Counted from the stretch's first letter, positions 40,376 to 51,280 are shown. The stretch is 64,000 nt of DNA from Pseudomonas mandelii (GCF_900106065.1 NZ_LT629796.1:3937501-4001500); one strand, 5' to 3'. Numbers and translations are program-made. Notes: a model not told the origin generated them from the sequence alone.

Positions 40376-40480
40376 CCCTGTAGGAGCGAGGCTTGCCCGC
40401 GAAAGCGATTTTAAATTCAACATCAATGTTGATTGTGAAATCGCCTTCGCGGGCAAGCCTCGCTCCTACGGGGACTGGCT
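40376..40480. repeat. Inverted REP pair between aruE and the lumazine synthase gene
   Basis: Two REP cores in inverted orientation with inner arms CGATTT...AAATCG. The unit lies between convergent aruE and ribH2 and may serve as the end of both transcripts, since no other terminator is visible. Confidence 0.88.
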
Positions 40481-40486
40481 CGGGGT

Positions 40487-40996
40487 TTAGACGGCTACCG
40501 CGCGAGGCTCGCTGCGACGCAACGCTCGCATCTTGTGCAGCGTATCGGCACAGGTCTTCGCCGCTTCCTGGCCTTTATGCACGAAATGCTCGAAGAAGAA
40601 CTTCTGATGCTCTTCGCCGGCATGGAAGTGGTGCGGGGTTAAAACCACCGAGAACACCGGCACTTCAGTCTCCAGCTGAACCTGCATCAGGCCGCTGATC
40701 ACCGACTGGGCGACGAATTCGTGACGGTAGATGCCGCCGTCGACCACCAGGCCCGCCGCGACGATGCCGGCATAACGTCCAGACTTGGCCAGCAGCTTGG
40801 CGTGCAGTGGAATTTCAAAGGCGCCGCCGACTTCGAAGAAATCGATCTCCGATTCCTGATAACCCTGGGCAATCATTTCGGCAACGAAGCCCTTACGGCT
40901 CTGGTCGACGATTTCCTTGTGCCAGCAGGCCTGGATGAACGCAACGCGCTCGCCCTGATGGTTTTTGCTTTTGCTATCGATTGCGGTGGGTTGCAT
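40487..40996 (-). CDS. ribH2: 6,7-dimethyl-8-ribityllumazine synthase, RibH2 type
   Basis: 169 residues from the ATG at 40996; the frame runs upstream through the riboswitch and is not coding there. It catalyses the penultimate step of riboflavin synthesis. The lumazine synthase core is readable: RVAFIQACWHKEIVDQSRKG, FEVGGAFEIPLHAKLLAKSG, GIVAAGLVVDGGIYRHEFVA and FSVVLTPHHFHAGEEHQKFF. The pattern is that of the type-II (RibH2) branch known from Brucella and Rhizobiales. An FMN riboswitch lies 105 bp upstream, so FMN feedback is expected. This gene is separate from the main rib cluster. Confidence 0.9.
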   Translation of the reverse strand: MQPTAIDSKSKNHQGERVAFIQACWHKEIVDQSRKGFVAEMIAQGYQESEIDFFEVGGAFEIPLHAKLLAKSGRYAGIVAAGLVVDGGIYRHEFVAQSVISGLMQVQLETEVPVFSVVLTPHHFHAGEEHQKFFFEHFVHKGQEAAKTCADTLHKMRALRRSEPRAVAV

Positions 40997-41003
40997 GTTC
41001 TGA

Positions 41004-41026
41004 CTCCTGTTTATGTAAAAAACAGG
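41004..41026 (-). promoter_or_regulatory. Hairpin covering the ribH2 ribosome-binding site
   Basis: On the minus strand CCTGTTT-N7-AAACAGG forms a 7-bp stem whose 3' arm overlaps the Shine-Dalgarno AGGAG (41008-41004), 7 nt before the start codon. It could hide the ribosome-binding site and act as the expression platform of the riboswitch. Confidence 0.6.
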
Positions 41027-41101
41027 GCATATGAATCGAATGGGATTTAAGGGTACGCACGCTCGCACGAATGCCTGCGGACGGCCCTTTGGCGCCAATC
41101 C

Positions 41102-41267
41102 CGTTCTCTCTTCATCCGGACTATGACCGTCGGCCCCGGGATCACACCGGGTCTGCTGACCTTGCCGCCAGACACCACCGAAGCCGTGTCTGTCACCAAG
41201 CGCTCGCGGGCTATGCGCATTGCGCGCAATTACCGCCGGTGGGGAGTTGCACCCCGCCCTGAGAACG
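41102..41267 (-). ncRNA. FMN riboswitch (RFN element)
   Basis: On the minus strand the conserved RFN parts appear in order: CGTTCTCAGGGCGGGGTGCA, CTCCCCACCGGCGGTAA, AGCCCGCGAGCGC, GGTCAGCAGACCCGGTGTGA, GGGGCCGACGGTCATAGTCC and GGATGAAGAGAGAACG. The closing helix pairs 41102-41108 with 41261-41267. It lies upstream of ribH2 on the same strand. Binding of FMN is known to lower expression of the downstream gene. Confidence 0.96.
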
Positions 41268-41467
41268 TTTTGCCGCCAGATTGTTTGGCGGCGCAGCTTT
41301 TTTAACACATATTTCCTGCCTGTGCATTGCTGCTATCTGATGATTGCTATCGACTTTTTCGCTCACTTGACGGGTCTTTTCCTTCGCTTGGGGTTGATTA
41401 ATCGTTGTCATGACCGCAGTAATTCCTACCTGAAAGGGATTTTCCCCTGCTTACCGAGGCCAGATTC

Positions 41468-42472
41468 ATGAGCGTTATCGATCTTCGCAGCGACACCGTT
41501 ACCCAACCGACCGCCGGAATGCTCGACGCGATGGCCAGTGCGCCCACCGGTGACGACGTCTATGGCGAAGATCCGACGGTCAACCGCCTGGAAGCGGAAC
41601 TGGCAAAACGGTTGGGGTTTGCCGCTGCGTTGTTCGTGCCGACGGGCACCATGAGCAATCTGCTGGGCCTGATGGCTCATTGCGAACGGGGTGACGAATA
41701 CATCGTCGGCCAGCAGGCGCACACGTATAAGTACGAAGGTGGCGGCGCGGCGGTGCTTGGCTCGATCCAGCCGCAGCCGCTGGAAGTGCAGGCTGACGGC
41801 TCGCTGGACCTGGCGCACGTCGTCGCCGCGATCAAACCGGACGACTTCCATTTCGCTCGTACACGGTTGCTGGCGCTGGAAAACACCATGCAGGGCAAAG
41901 TCCTGCCGCTGGAATATCTCGCCCAGGCACGCAGTCTTACCCGTGAACATGGGTTGCAGCTGCACCTGGACGGCGCTCGGCTTTACAACGCGGCCGTCAA
42001 GTTGGGTGTTGATGCCCGCGAGATCACACAGCACTTCGATTCGGTTTCGGTCTGCCTGTCCAAAGGCCTGGGCGCGCCGATCGGGTCGGTGTTGTGCGGT
42101 TCGGCAGAGTTGATCGGCAAGGCGCGTCGCCTGCGCAAGATGGTCGGTGGTGGCATGCGCCAGGCCGGTCTTTTGGCCGCGGCGGGGCTTTATGCGCTGG
42201 ATAACAACGTTCAGCGTCTGGCCGACGATCACGCCAATGCGCAATTTCTGGCCGACGGACTGCAAAAGGCCGGTTACGAAGTCGAGCCGGTGCAGACCAA
42301 CATGGTTTACGTGAACATGGGCGACAAGGCCGAGGCGATCAAGGCCTTTGCCGCCGAGCGTGGCATCAAGCTGAGCGCTGCCGGACGCCTGCGGATGGTC
42401 ACGCACATGGACGTTGACCGCGCTCAAATTGAGCAGGTCGTCGCGACATTCGTCGAGTTTTCTCGCAACTGA
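41468..42472 (+). CDS. ltaE: Low-specificity L-threonine aldolase
   Basis: 334 residues. It is a fold-type I PLP enzyme: [20 protein letters not shown] at the N terminus, [20 protein letters not shown], and PLP-binding Lys in [20 protein letters not shown] (about residue 204). It splits threonine or allo-threonine (and related beta-hydroxy amino acids) into glycine and an aldehyde. It lies in the same place, upstream of alaS, in P. aeruginosa. Confidence 0.93.
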   Translation: MSVIDLRSDTVTQPTAGMLDAMASAPTGDDVYGEDPTVNRLEAELAKRLGFAAALFVPTGTMSNLLGLMAHCERGDEYIVGQQAHTYKYEGGGAAVLGSIQPQPLEVQADGSLDLAHVVAAIKPDDFHFARTRLLALENTMQGKVLPLEYLAQARSLTREHGLQLHLDGARLYNAAVKLGVDAREITQHFDSVSVCLSKGLGAPIGSVLCGSAELIGKARRLRKMVGGGMRQAGLLAAAGLYALDNNVQRLADDHANAQFLADGLQKAGYEVEPVQTNMVYVNMGDKAEAIKAFAAERGIKLSAAGRLRMVTHMDVDRAQIEQVVATFVEFSRN

Positions 42473-42618
42473 TCGCCTTGGCGGTCCAATTGACCGTTTC
42501 TATCGTATAAACACGCTGTACCCCGCGCGCTGGGCCGATATAATGCGGCCCTTTGCCGTCGCTTCGTCTGTTGACGTTTCGTACAGGCCTTTGGCCGCAG
42601 CCTCCGTGGAAGAACCTA

Positions 42619-45243
<2,625 letters not shown>

Positions 45244-45334
45244 GGCAGGGTGTCCGGCCCGTCGTCTAGTGGCGGGCGGGAACGCTGTTTGAGTGATTAT
45301 TTGGGCGCCCTTCATGGGCAGAGGCGGCTTTGAA

Positions 45335-46576
45335 ATGGCTTTGATCGTACAGAAATTTGGAGGCACCTCAGTCGGCACTGTCGAGAGAATCGAGCAGGTC
45401 GCCGACAAGGTTAAGAAATTCCGCGATGCCGGCGATGACCTGGTGGTTGTCCTGTCGGCAATGAGCGGCGAAACCAACCGTCTGATCGATCTGGCCAAGC
45501 AAATCAGTGGTGATGGCCAACCGGTTCCGCGTGAGCTGGATGTGATCGTTTCCACGGGCGAGCAGGTGACGATTGCACTGTTGGCCATGGCGCTGATCAA
45601 ACGCGGCGTGCCTGCGGTGTCTTACACCGGCAACCAGGTGCGGATTCTGACGGACAGTGCACACAATAAAGCGCGTATCTTGCAGATTGATGACCAGAAG
45701 ATTCGCGGTGATCTGAAGGCAGGTCGTGTGGTGGTTGTCGCCGGTTTCCAGGGCGTCGACGAGCATGGCAACATCACCACCCTCGGTCGTGGCGGTTCCG
45801 ACACCACCGGCGTGGCGCTGGCGGCGGCCTTGAAGGCCGACGAATGCCAGATCTACACCGATGTCGATGGCGTCTACACCACCGACCCGCGTGTGGTGTC
45901 CGTGGCCCAGCGCCTGGACAAGATTACCTTCGAAGAGATGCTGGAAATGGCCAGCCTCGGTTCCAAGGTGTTGCAGATCCGTGCGGTGGAATTCGCCGGC
46001 AAGTACAACGTTCCGCTGCGCGTACTGCACAGCTTCAAGGAGGGTCCGGGCACCCTCATTACTATTGATGAAGAGGAAACCATGGAACAGCCGATCATTT
46101 CCGGCATCGCTTTCAATCGCGATGAAGCCAAGCTGACCATCCGTGGCGTGCCAGACACCCCGGGCGTTGCATTCAAGATTCTCGGCCCGATCAGTGCCGC
46201 GAACATCGAAGTCGACATGATCGTGCAGAACGTTGCGCACGATAACACCACCGACTTCACCTTCACCGTGCACCGCAATGACTTCCAGGCCGCACAAACC
46301 GTGCTGGAAAACACCGCTCGCGAGATCGGTGCCCGTGAAGTGGTCGGTGACATCAAGATCGCCAAGGTCTCGATCGTCGGCGTCGGCATGCGTTCTCACG
46401 CAGGCGTGGCCAGCCGCATGTTCGAATCCCTGGCGAAAGAAAGCATCAACATCCAGATGATCTCGACGTCGGAAATCAAAGTCTCCGTTGTGATCGAAGA
46501 GAAGTATCTGGAACTGGCTGTGCGCGCTCTGCACACAGCTTTCGAACTGGACGCACCGGCCCGAACAGGCGAGTGA
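45335..46576 (+). CDS. lysC: Aspartate kinase
   Basis: 413 residues from the ATG at 45335 (MALIVQKFGGTSVGTVERIE). It makes aspartyl phosphate for lysine, threonine and methionine synthesis. The kinase domain shows KFGGTSV, GRGGSDTTGVALAAALKADE and YTDVDGVYTTDPRVV; two ACT domains follow (about 265-340 and 345-410), the place of feedback inhibition. An in-frame ATG at 46082, with GAGG 7 nt upstream, could start a separate beta subunit, as described for lysC in several bacteria. Confidence 0.95.
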   Translation: MALIVQKFGGTSVGTVERIEQVADKVKKFRDAGDDLVVVLSAMSGETNRLIDLAKQISGDGQPVPRELDVIVSTGEQVTIALLAMALIKRGVPAVSYTGNQVRILTDSAHNKARILQIDDQKIRGDLKAGRVVVVAGFQGVDEHGNITTLGRGGSDTTGVALAAALKADECQIYTDVDGVYTTDPRVVSVAQRLDKITFEEMLEMASLGSKVLQIRAVEFAGKYNVPLRVLHSFKEGPGTLITIDEEETMEQPIISGIAFNRDEAKLTIRGVPDTPGVAFKILGPISAANIEVDMIVQNVAHDNTTDFTFTVHRNDFQAAQTVLENTAREIGAREVVGDIKIAKVSIVGVGMRSHAGVASRMFESLAKESINIQMISTSEIKVSVVIEEKYLELAVRALHTAFELDAPARTGE

Positions 46577-46586
46577 TGCGTTTGCC

Positions 46587-46620
46587 AAAGGGCGCGGTCT
46601 GACCGCGCCCTTTGTCTTTT
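46587..46620 (+). terminator. lysC terminator
   Basis: AAAGGGCGCGGTC and its complement with almost no loop, followed by a T-rich tail (TTTGTCTTTT), 10 nt after the lysC stop. Confidence 0.88.
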
Positions 46621-46638
46621 TTGAATGGCGCGACCCAG

Positions 46639-46668
46639 GAACTGTTCTTTTGCTCGCGCTGGTCAATA
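46639..46668 (+). promoter_or_regulatory. Possible AlgU (sigma-22) promoter of rsmA
   Basis: GAACTG, an 18-nt spacer and TCAATA resemble the AlgU pattern GAACTT-N16/17-TCnnA, about 100 bp before the rsmA start. AlgU-dependent transcription of rsmA is reported in P. aeruginosa. The spacer is one base too long, so this is only a candidate. Confidence 0.35.
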
Positions 46669-46766
46669 CTCAGGCATGTAGGGCTGCGATCGTTTTCCGG
46701 TTGTAGGTCGAGTGCCTTTTTTTTGCAGACTGTTGTCCCTGAAATGAAATGCGTGAGGAGAAAGGT

Positions 46767-46955
46767 ATGCTGATTCTGACTCGTCGGTGCGCAGAAAGCC
46801 TGATTATTGGTGATGGCGAAATCACCGTGACCGTGCTCGGCGTCAAAGGAAATCAAGTGCGTATTGGCGTTAACGCACCTAAAGAGGTTGCGGTTCACCG
46901 TGAGGAAATCTACTTGCGGATCAAGAAAGAGAAGGACGACGAACCAAGCCATTAA
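46767..46955 (+). CDS. rsmA: RNA-binding global regulator RsmA (CsrA family)
   Basis: 62 residues from the ATG at 46767; GAGGAGAAAGG lies directly upstream. [20 protein letters not shown] and [20 protein letters not shown] are the highly conserved CsrA strands, including the RNA-binding Arg of the VHREEIY segment. It binds GGA motifs in mRNA leaders and is titrated by RsmY/RsmZ-type small RNAs. The position after lysC and before the tRNA-Ser is the same as in P. aeruginosa. Confidence 0.96.
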   Translation: MLILTRRCAESLIIGDGEITVTVLGVKGNQVRIGVNAPKEVAVHREEIYLRIKKEKDDEPSH

Positions 46956-47017
46956 TTTTTATCGTTTTTTATGTTTGCAAACGGGGAAGAAGCTGGTTAA
47001 TATACGCCCCGTGTTGC

Positions 47018-47108
47018 GGAGAGCTGGCCGAGTGGCCGAAGGCGCTCCCCTGCTAAGGGAGTACACCTCAAAAGGGTGTCGGGGGTTCGAATCCCCCGTT
47101 CTCCGCCA
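47018..47108 (+). tRNA. tRNA-Ser (GCU)
   Basis: 91 nt including encoded CCA. Acceptor stem GGAGAGC pairs with GUUCUCC; the anticodon loop CTGCTAA gives GCU; a long variable arm (TACACCTCAAAAGGGTGT) marks it as a serine tRNA; the T loop is GGTTCGAATCC. Confidence 0.97.
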
Positions 47109-47215
47109 TTATTTGCGTAGTACGTTGTAATCTGGCTTTTTCGGTAAGTGTTTGAAATTACTAGAAAAAGTGCTTTACATAGAGATTAGACGGCCTATAA
47201 TGCGCGGCAACAAAT

Positions 47216-47292
47216 GCACTCGTAGCTCAGCTGGATAGAGTACTCGGCTACGAACCGAGCGGTCACAGGTTCGAATCCTGTCGAGTGCACCA
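47216..47292 (+). tRNA. tRNA-Arg (ACG), copy 1
   Basis: 77 nt with encoded CCA. Acceptor GCACTCG pairs with CGAGTGC; anticodon loop CTACGAA gives ACG (A34 is expected to be edited to inosine by TadA). It is identical to the copy at 47364. Confidence 0.97.
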
Positions 47293-47363
47293 TTTAAGGG
47301 TTGTTTGCAGCAATGCAAATGACTTGGCTCCAACCAGTTGTGATCTGGTATAAAAACACAAAT

Positions 47364-47440
47364 GCACTCGTAGCTCAGCTGGATAGAGTACTCGGCTACG
47401 AACCGAGCGGTCACAGGTTCGAATCCTGTCGAGTGCACCA
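47364..47440 (+). tRNA. tRNA-Arg (ACG), copy 2
   Basis: Identical in all 77 bases to the copy at 47216-47292 and separated from it by 71 bp. A terminator follows within 10 nt. Confidence 0.97.
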
Positions 47441-47446
47441 AACACC

Positions 47447-47476
47447 AAAAAGCCCGCGTTTAACGTGGGCTTTTTG
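47447..47476. terminator. Bidirectional terminator after the tRNA cluster
   Basis: AAAAAGCCCGCGTT and TAACGTGGGCTTTTT form a stem with A- and T-runs on both sides. It ends the tRNA transcript and also overlaps the last codons of the convergent DUF4124-type gene. Confidence 0.88.
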
Positions 47477-47978
47477 CCGTCCGGGATTTGGCTTTTCCCT
47501 TTGTACATCCTTTCTCGTCGAACTCCACATGTGCGCTGCGACCTCGCTTGAGTTCGTAGCGGTAGCTTGTTGCGGAATTCCTGATACTGATCTTGTCCGG
47601 CTTGCCCAGGGCGCTCTCGACGTCCTGTTGTGTCATGCCCGCGACTATCCGTTGATTGATGATTGCTTCGCGACGTTCCTTGGCGGTTATCAGGTTTGCG
47701 CACTTGTCCTCAGTCTGGCCGACAATGGTTGGCTCCTTCCTTCCGGTTTTCGTCGAGGGTGTCTCCCGAACGTCAGCCTCAGGCATGAGCGCTATCGCGT
47801 TGCCGGGCGTGAAAGTGCGCACCTCTTGCTGCGAGAAGCTTTCACCCTCCGCGCAACTCAGGGTTGTGAAGGTGAGGCGACCGTCGGGTGCTTCGCAACG
47901 GTGAAGGATGGTTGCCTGCAACCGGGGTGAAAGGCAGAGCAGGGCAAGCAGTAAAAAATAAAAGGCAATCGATGGCAT
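47460..47978 (-). CDS. DUF4124-like secreted protein
   Basis: 172 residues from the ATG at 47978, which has GGAGG 8 nt upstream (a further in-frame Met eight codons earlier has none). A signal peptide (MPSIAFYFLLLALLCLSPRL, cleaved near QA) is followed by ILHRCEAPDGRLTFTTLSCA, the DUF4124 pattern. The C-terminal part, INQRIVAGMTQQDVESALGK then PDKISIRNS, resembles the SmpA/BamE-type 'GMTxxxVxxxLGxP' motif. The function is unknown; it probably acts in the periplasm. Confidence 0.78.
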   Translation of the reverse strand: MPSIAFYFLLLALLCLSPRLQATILHRCEAPDGRLTFTTLSCAEGESFSQQEVRTFTPGNAIALMPEADVRETPSTKTGRKEPTIVGQTEDKCANLITAKERREAIINQRIVAGMTQQDVESALGKPDKISIRNSATSYRYELKRGRSAHVEFDEKGCTKGKAKSRTAKSPR

Positions 47979-48297
47979 TAAACGTCCTCCATGACGGTCC
48001 ATGTCAGGGTAGCCGCTACATTTTTCGATGAGGGTGTGTTTTCTTTTCAGAATGAGTCGTCGCAGTTGGAGAGATCAGGACTGCACTCAGCTTTGTCTTG
48101 CAACCGCTTGTTTCAGCCATGATTTTTTGACGTTTAAAACCGTCGGGCGGTGTATCATTGCGCCCGTCAGCCCCGCCGGGGCTTGTGGAATACCTCCATG
48201 GACTTACCCAGTAGTTACTCAGTATCCCGTTTTTCCAATCATGAATTGACTGATTGATCCTTCCGGCGTGCCCCGCTGCTGGGAGTGGAGTTCGCCT
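47979..48297. other. Divergent intergenic region with mgtE leader
   Basis: About 320 bp between the DUF4124-like gene and mgtE. It holds an imperfect stem GGGCG-N11-CGCCC (48145-48165) and directly after it AGCCCC-GCC-GGGGCT (48169-48183) without a T-run. A TATCAT at 48153 may be a -10 element, but its TTGACG partner is 20 nt away. No gene seen. Confidence 0.4.
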
Positions 48298-49740
48298 ATG
48301 TCTGAAGTAGAAGTAAAGAAAACGCAGGAAAGCTTGCAGGACCGCCTCGCTCAAGTCGTTGAGCTGCTGCAGCGCCAGCGGGTGGTCGAAGACCTGACTC
48401 ATCGCCAGGAAGGTCCGCATCACGACCGGGTCGAGAACCTGGTACACCGGCAAAACCTCGTCGAGCTGCAACGCAAGCTCGATGATCTGCACTCCGCCGA
48501 CGTTGCCTACATCCTTGAAGCCTTGCCGCTGGACGATCGTCTGACGCTCTGGCAATTGGTCAAGGCGGATCGCGACGGCGACATTCTCCTCGAAGTATCC
48601 GACTCGGTTCGTGAAACCCTGATCGCCGACATGGACGATCACGAGCTCCTGGCTGCGGCCAAGGACATGGACGCCGACGAACTTGCTGACCTGGCTTCCG
48701 AGCTGCCGCGAGACGTCGTCCACGAACTGATGGAAACCCTCGATGGTCAACAGCGTGAGCGCGTCCGCTCCGCGTTGTCCTATGACGAGGAGCAAGTCGG
48801 TGCGCTGATGGACTTCGAGATGGTGACCATCCGTGAGGATGTCAGTCTCGAAGTCGTGCTGCGTTACCTGCGGCGTCTCAAGGAGCTGCCGGGCCACACC
48901 GACAAACTGTTTGTGGTCGACTACGACGGCGTGCTCAAGGGCGTGCTGCCGATCAAGCGTTTGCTGGTCAACGATCCGGAAAAGCAGGTTTCGGAAGTCA
49001 TGGCCAGCGACCCGGTGAGTTTTCACCCGGACGAAGATGCCTACGATGCCGCTCAGGCGTTCGAACGTTACGACTTGATCTCGGCGCCTGTGGTCGACAA
49101 GAACGGCAAGCTGATCGGCCGTCTGACCATCGATGAAATGGTCGACCTGATCCGTGAAGAGAGCGAAAACGAAGTGCTCAACATGGCGGGTCTGCGCGAA
49201 GAAGAAGATATCTTCGCTTCGGTCTGGAAATCCCTGCGCAACCGTTGGGCCTGGCTGGCGGTCAACCTGATCACCGCGTTTATCGCATCCCGGGTGATCG
49301 GCCTGTTTGAGGGCTCCATCGAAAAACTGGTGGCACTGGCGGCATTGATGCCGATCGTGGCCGGTATCGGTGGCAACTCGGGCAACCAGACTATCACCAT
49401 GATCGTTCGAGCCATGGCGCTGGACCAGGTGAGCACCGGCAATACCTCGCGATTGATGCGCAAGGAGCTGGCCGTCGGTTTGATCAATGGCCTGGTCTGG
49501 GGTGGCGTGATTGGCGTTGTGGCCTATCTGCTTTATGGCAGTTGGTCCCTCGGGGTGGTGATGACCGCCGCCATGACGCTTAACTTGTTGCTGGCGGCGT
49601 TGATGGGGGTCTTGATCCCGATGACTCTGGCGCGGCTTGGGCGCGATCCGGCGATGGGTGCCAGCGTTATGATCACTGCCATGACTGACAGCGGCGGGTT
49701 CTTCATCTTCCTCGGGCTGGCGACGATTTTCCTGCTCTGA
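48298..49740 (+). CDS. mgtE: Magnesium transporter MgtE
   Basis: 480 residues from the ATG at 48298 with GGAG upstream. Architecture from N to C: helical N domain (about 30-150, with LADLASELPRDVVHELMETL), two CBS domains (about 155-275, QVSEVMASDPVSFHPDEDAY and LISAPVVDKNGKLIGRLTID) and five membrane helices (about 310-480) with the pore motif PIVAGIGGNSGNQTITMIVR. MgtE is a Mg2+-gated channel in the inner membrane; in P. aeruginosa it also affects type III secretion through RsmY/RsmZ. Confidence 0.95.
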   Translation: MSEVEVKKTQESLQDRLAQVVELLQRQRVVEDLTHRQEGPHHDRVENLVHRQNLVELQRKLDDLHSADVAYILEALPLDDRLTLWQLVKADRDGDILLEVSDSVRETLIADMDDHELLAAAKDMDADELADLASELPRDVVHELMETLDGQQRERVRSALSYDEEQVGALMDFEMVTIREDVSLEVVLRYLRRLKELPGHTDKLFVVDYDGVLKGVLPIKRLLVNDPEKQVSEVMASDPVSFHPDEDAYDAAQAFERYDLISAPVVDKNGKLIGRLTIDEMVDLIREESENEVLNMAGLREEEDIFASVWKSLRNRWAWLAVNLITAFIASRVIGLFEGSIEKLVALAALMPIVAGIGGNSGNQTITMIVRAMALDQVSTGNTSRLMRKELAVGLINGLVWGGVIGVVAYLLYGSWSLGVVMTAAMTLNLLLAALMGVLIPMTLARLGRDPAMGASVMITAMTDSGGFFIFLGLATIFLL

Positions 49741-49756
49741 CTTGCCTGCTTTAAGA

Positions 49757-49783
49757 AACCCGCCAATTCGGCGGGTTTTTTAT
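49757..49783 (+). terminator. mgtE terminator
   Basis: AACCCGCC-AATTC-GGCGGGTT stem followed by a T-run, 16 nt after the mgtE stop. Confidence 0.9.
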
Positions 49784-49798
49784 GGCCGAATTTCAGGC

Positions 49799-49832
49799 AA
49801 AAAAAAGCCAGCGATTATGCTGGCTTGGCTTT
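49799..49832 (-). terminator. amrZ terminator
   Basis: On the minus strand GCCAGC-N6-GCTGGC is followed by a run of eight T, directly downstream of the amrZ stop. Confidence 0.85.
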
Positions 49833-49841
49833 CGGGTCGAA

Positions 49842-50168
49842 TCAGGAAGCGTCTGCGGCCATTTCGGCGTCATGGGCAATCAGCGAAACAAGAGCATTTT
49901 GCTGACGGTGGGAGAGTTGGCGGAAGCGTTGCAGCAGTTCACGTTCGTGCAATGACAGCTCCGGGCTGTCCAGGCGCATGCTCAACTCTTCGCCCAGTGC
50001 ACCTTCCTGAATAAGACTCTGCTCAAGGCGCGCAATGATTTCGGAGTTCATGCTGCGATGATGATTGCGAGCCACCTCGGCAATGCGTTCACGCATTCCG
50101 TCTGGCAGACGTACGACGAACTTGTCAGCCGTACGGCTGGAATAAATTGCCTGTTTCAATGGGCGCAT
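49842..50168 (-). CDS. amrZ: Ribbon-helix-helix regulator AmrZ
   Basis: 108 residues, the usual AmrZ length. The N-terminal Arc-type ribbon-helix-helix ([38 protein letters not shown]) and the C-terminal tetramer region ([19 protein letters not shown]) match AmrZ as I remember it. AmrZ controls alginate, motility, c-di-GMP and iron genes in Pseudomonas. A sigma-22-like promoter (50226-50252) lies about 55 bp upstream, in line with the known AlgU control of amrZ. Confidence 0.93.
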   Translation of the reverse strand: MRPLKQAIYSSRTADKFVVRLPDGMRERIAEVARNHHRSMNSEIIARLEQSLIQEGALGEELSMRLDSPELSLHERELLQRFRQLSHRQQNALVSLIAHDAEMAADAS

Positions 50169-50553
50169 ATATTTAACCGGTTAGTTCAGGGGAGCGGTTC
50201 TCGGGATTGGCCGCAGGATGTCTGATAGGACAAGCTCTCTGGCCAAATGTTCAACCTGAATTGATAGAGGCTCGCATCATGCCTCAAAGCAGCCAGATCA
50301 TTGGCGTCAATTCTGTGACAAATATTGAGCTGGGTAAAGGCGTTATGCCAGCACCTTTATCGAAAATGTGGACTGGTTAGAAAACTTTGGTCCCTGCCCG
50401 TATCGCTGACCGCGTGCTCTTCCCGTCAGGTGATGCCCGAAGACGCCTGAAGGTGCATGCTACGCGGATTCGATCCTTGGTCCTTACCTTATACAGGATA
50501 GTGGCAAATGGCCGATTTACTAGTGGCAGACCCGCACAGGGGGGGGATTCAGG
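50169..50553. other. amrZ promoter region and decayed sequence before phnN
   Basis: About 385 bp. The half next to amrZ carries the candidate AlgU promoter and a GGCGTTATGCCA sequence (50339-50350) that resembles an AmrZ site. The half next to phnN has no intact gene; a short frame reading MADLLVADPHRGG at about 50508 could be a scrap of a phnM-like C terminus, but this is uncertain. An eight-G run lies at 50539-50546. Confidence 0.4.
50226..50252 (-). promoter_or_regulatory. Candidate AlgU (sigma-22) promoter of amrZ
   Basis: On the minus strand GAACAT-N16-TCCTA fits the AlgU pattern GAACTT-N16/17-TCnnA with one change in the -35 element. It would give a leader of about 50 nt before amrZ. 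Confidence 0.45.
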
Positions 50554-51126
50554 ATGGATGGCAGGCTGATTTACTTGATGGGGCCTTCCGGATCCGGCAA
50601 AGACAGCCTCATCGAAGCGGCTCGACAACCTTTACGCTCGATAAACGGCGAAGTGGTACGACGGGTCATTACGCGTTCGGCTGAATCCGTAGGCGAAGAT
50701 GCCATCGGAGTCTCTCGCGAGGAGTTCGAACAACGCCGCGACAAGGGTGACTTTGCGCTGTCGTGGCACGCCCATGGCCTGGATTACGGCATTCCGGTCC
50801 AGATCGACCATTGGCTGGAAGAAGGTCGTCATGTCTTGGTCAATGGCTCTCGTGGCCACCTGGCCGAGGCACTGCAACGCTACCCGACATTGTTGCCGGT
50901 GCTGTTGACGGTCCAGGATGAGGTATTACGCGAGCGACTGATGAAGCGAGGCCGTGAGAGCCTTGCAGAAATTGAAGCCAGATTGCGCCGCAACAGGTTA
51001 TTTACAGCGGAGGATCCTCTCGGTGATTCGCAGATCTACCGACTCGACAACTCTGGCGAGATTGCCGTCACCGTCGCCAATCTTCTGAAATTGCTGAACG
51101 TCAGCGCAGAACCGGATCGAATTTGA
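50554..51126 (+). CDS. phnN: Ribose 1,5-bisphosphate phosphokinase PhnN
   Basis: 190 residues. P-loop MGPSGSGKDSLIEAA (about 9-23), then RRVITRSAESVGEDAIGVSR and HAHGLDYGIPVQIDHWLEEG, the guanylate-kinase-like PhnN pattern. It makes PRPP from ribose 1,5-bisphosphate at the end of the C-P lyase pathway for phosphonates. None of the other phn genes is near it; in P. aeruginosa phnN closes the phn operon that begins next to amrZ. Here phnN lies only 385 bp from amrZ, so a deletion of the operon between them is likely. Confidence 0.88.
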   Translation: MDGRLIYLMGPSGSGKDSLIEAARQPLRSINGEVVRRVITRSAESVGEDAIGVSREEFEQRRDKGDFALSWHAHGLDYGIPVQIDHWLEEGRHVLVNGSRGHLAEALQRYPTLLPVLLTVQDEVLRERLMKRGRESLAEIEARLRRNRLFTAEDPLGDSQIYRLDNSGEIAVTVANLLKLLNVSAEPDRI

Positions 51127-51280
51127 TTTTGCGTCCGATAATCAGCGCCAGCACGAATAACGCGCCGAAAACGCCGCAGGCGATCAGGGGTACGGTGGCA
51201 ACCGTGTCCGGGACCAATGACAGATGAAGAATGCCGCTCAGTAAGGCAAGGATCAAAAATCCTGCGGCTGATTTGGACAT
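51101..51280 (-). CDS. Small two-helix membrane protein
   Basis: 59 residues from the ATG at 51280 (AGGAG 8 nt upstream). Two hydrophobic segments (AAGFLILALLSGILHLSLV and VPLIACGVFGALFVLALIIG) and a short basic C terminus. It overlaps the end of convergent phnN by 26 bases. I recall a similar small gene after phnN in P. aeruginosa. The function is unknown. Confidence 0.7.
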   Translation of the reverse strand: MSKSAAGFLILALLSGILHLSLVPDTVATVPLIACGVFGALFVLALIIGRKIKFDPVLR

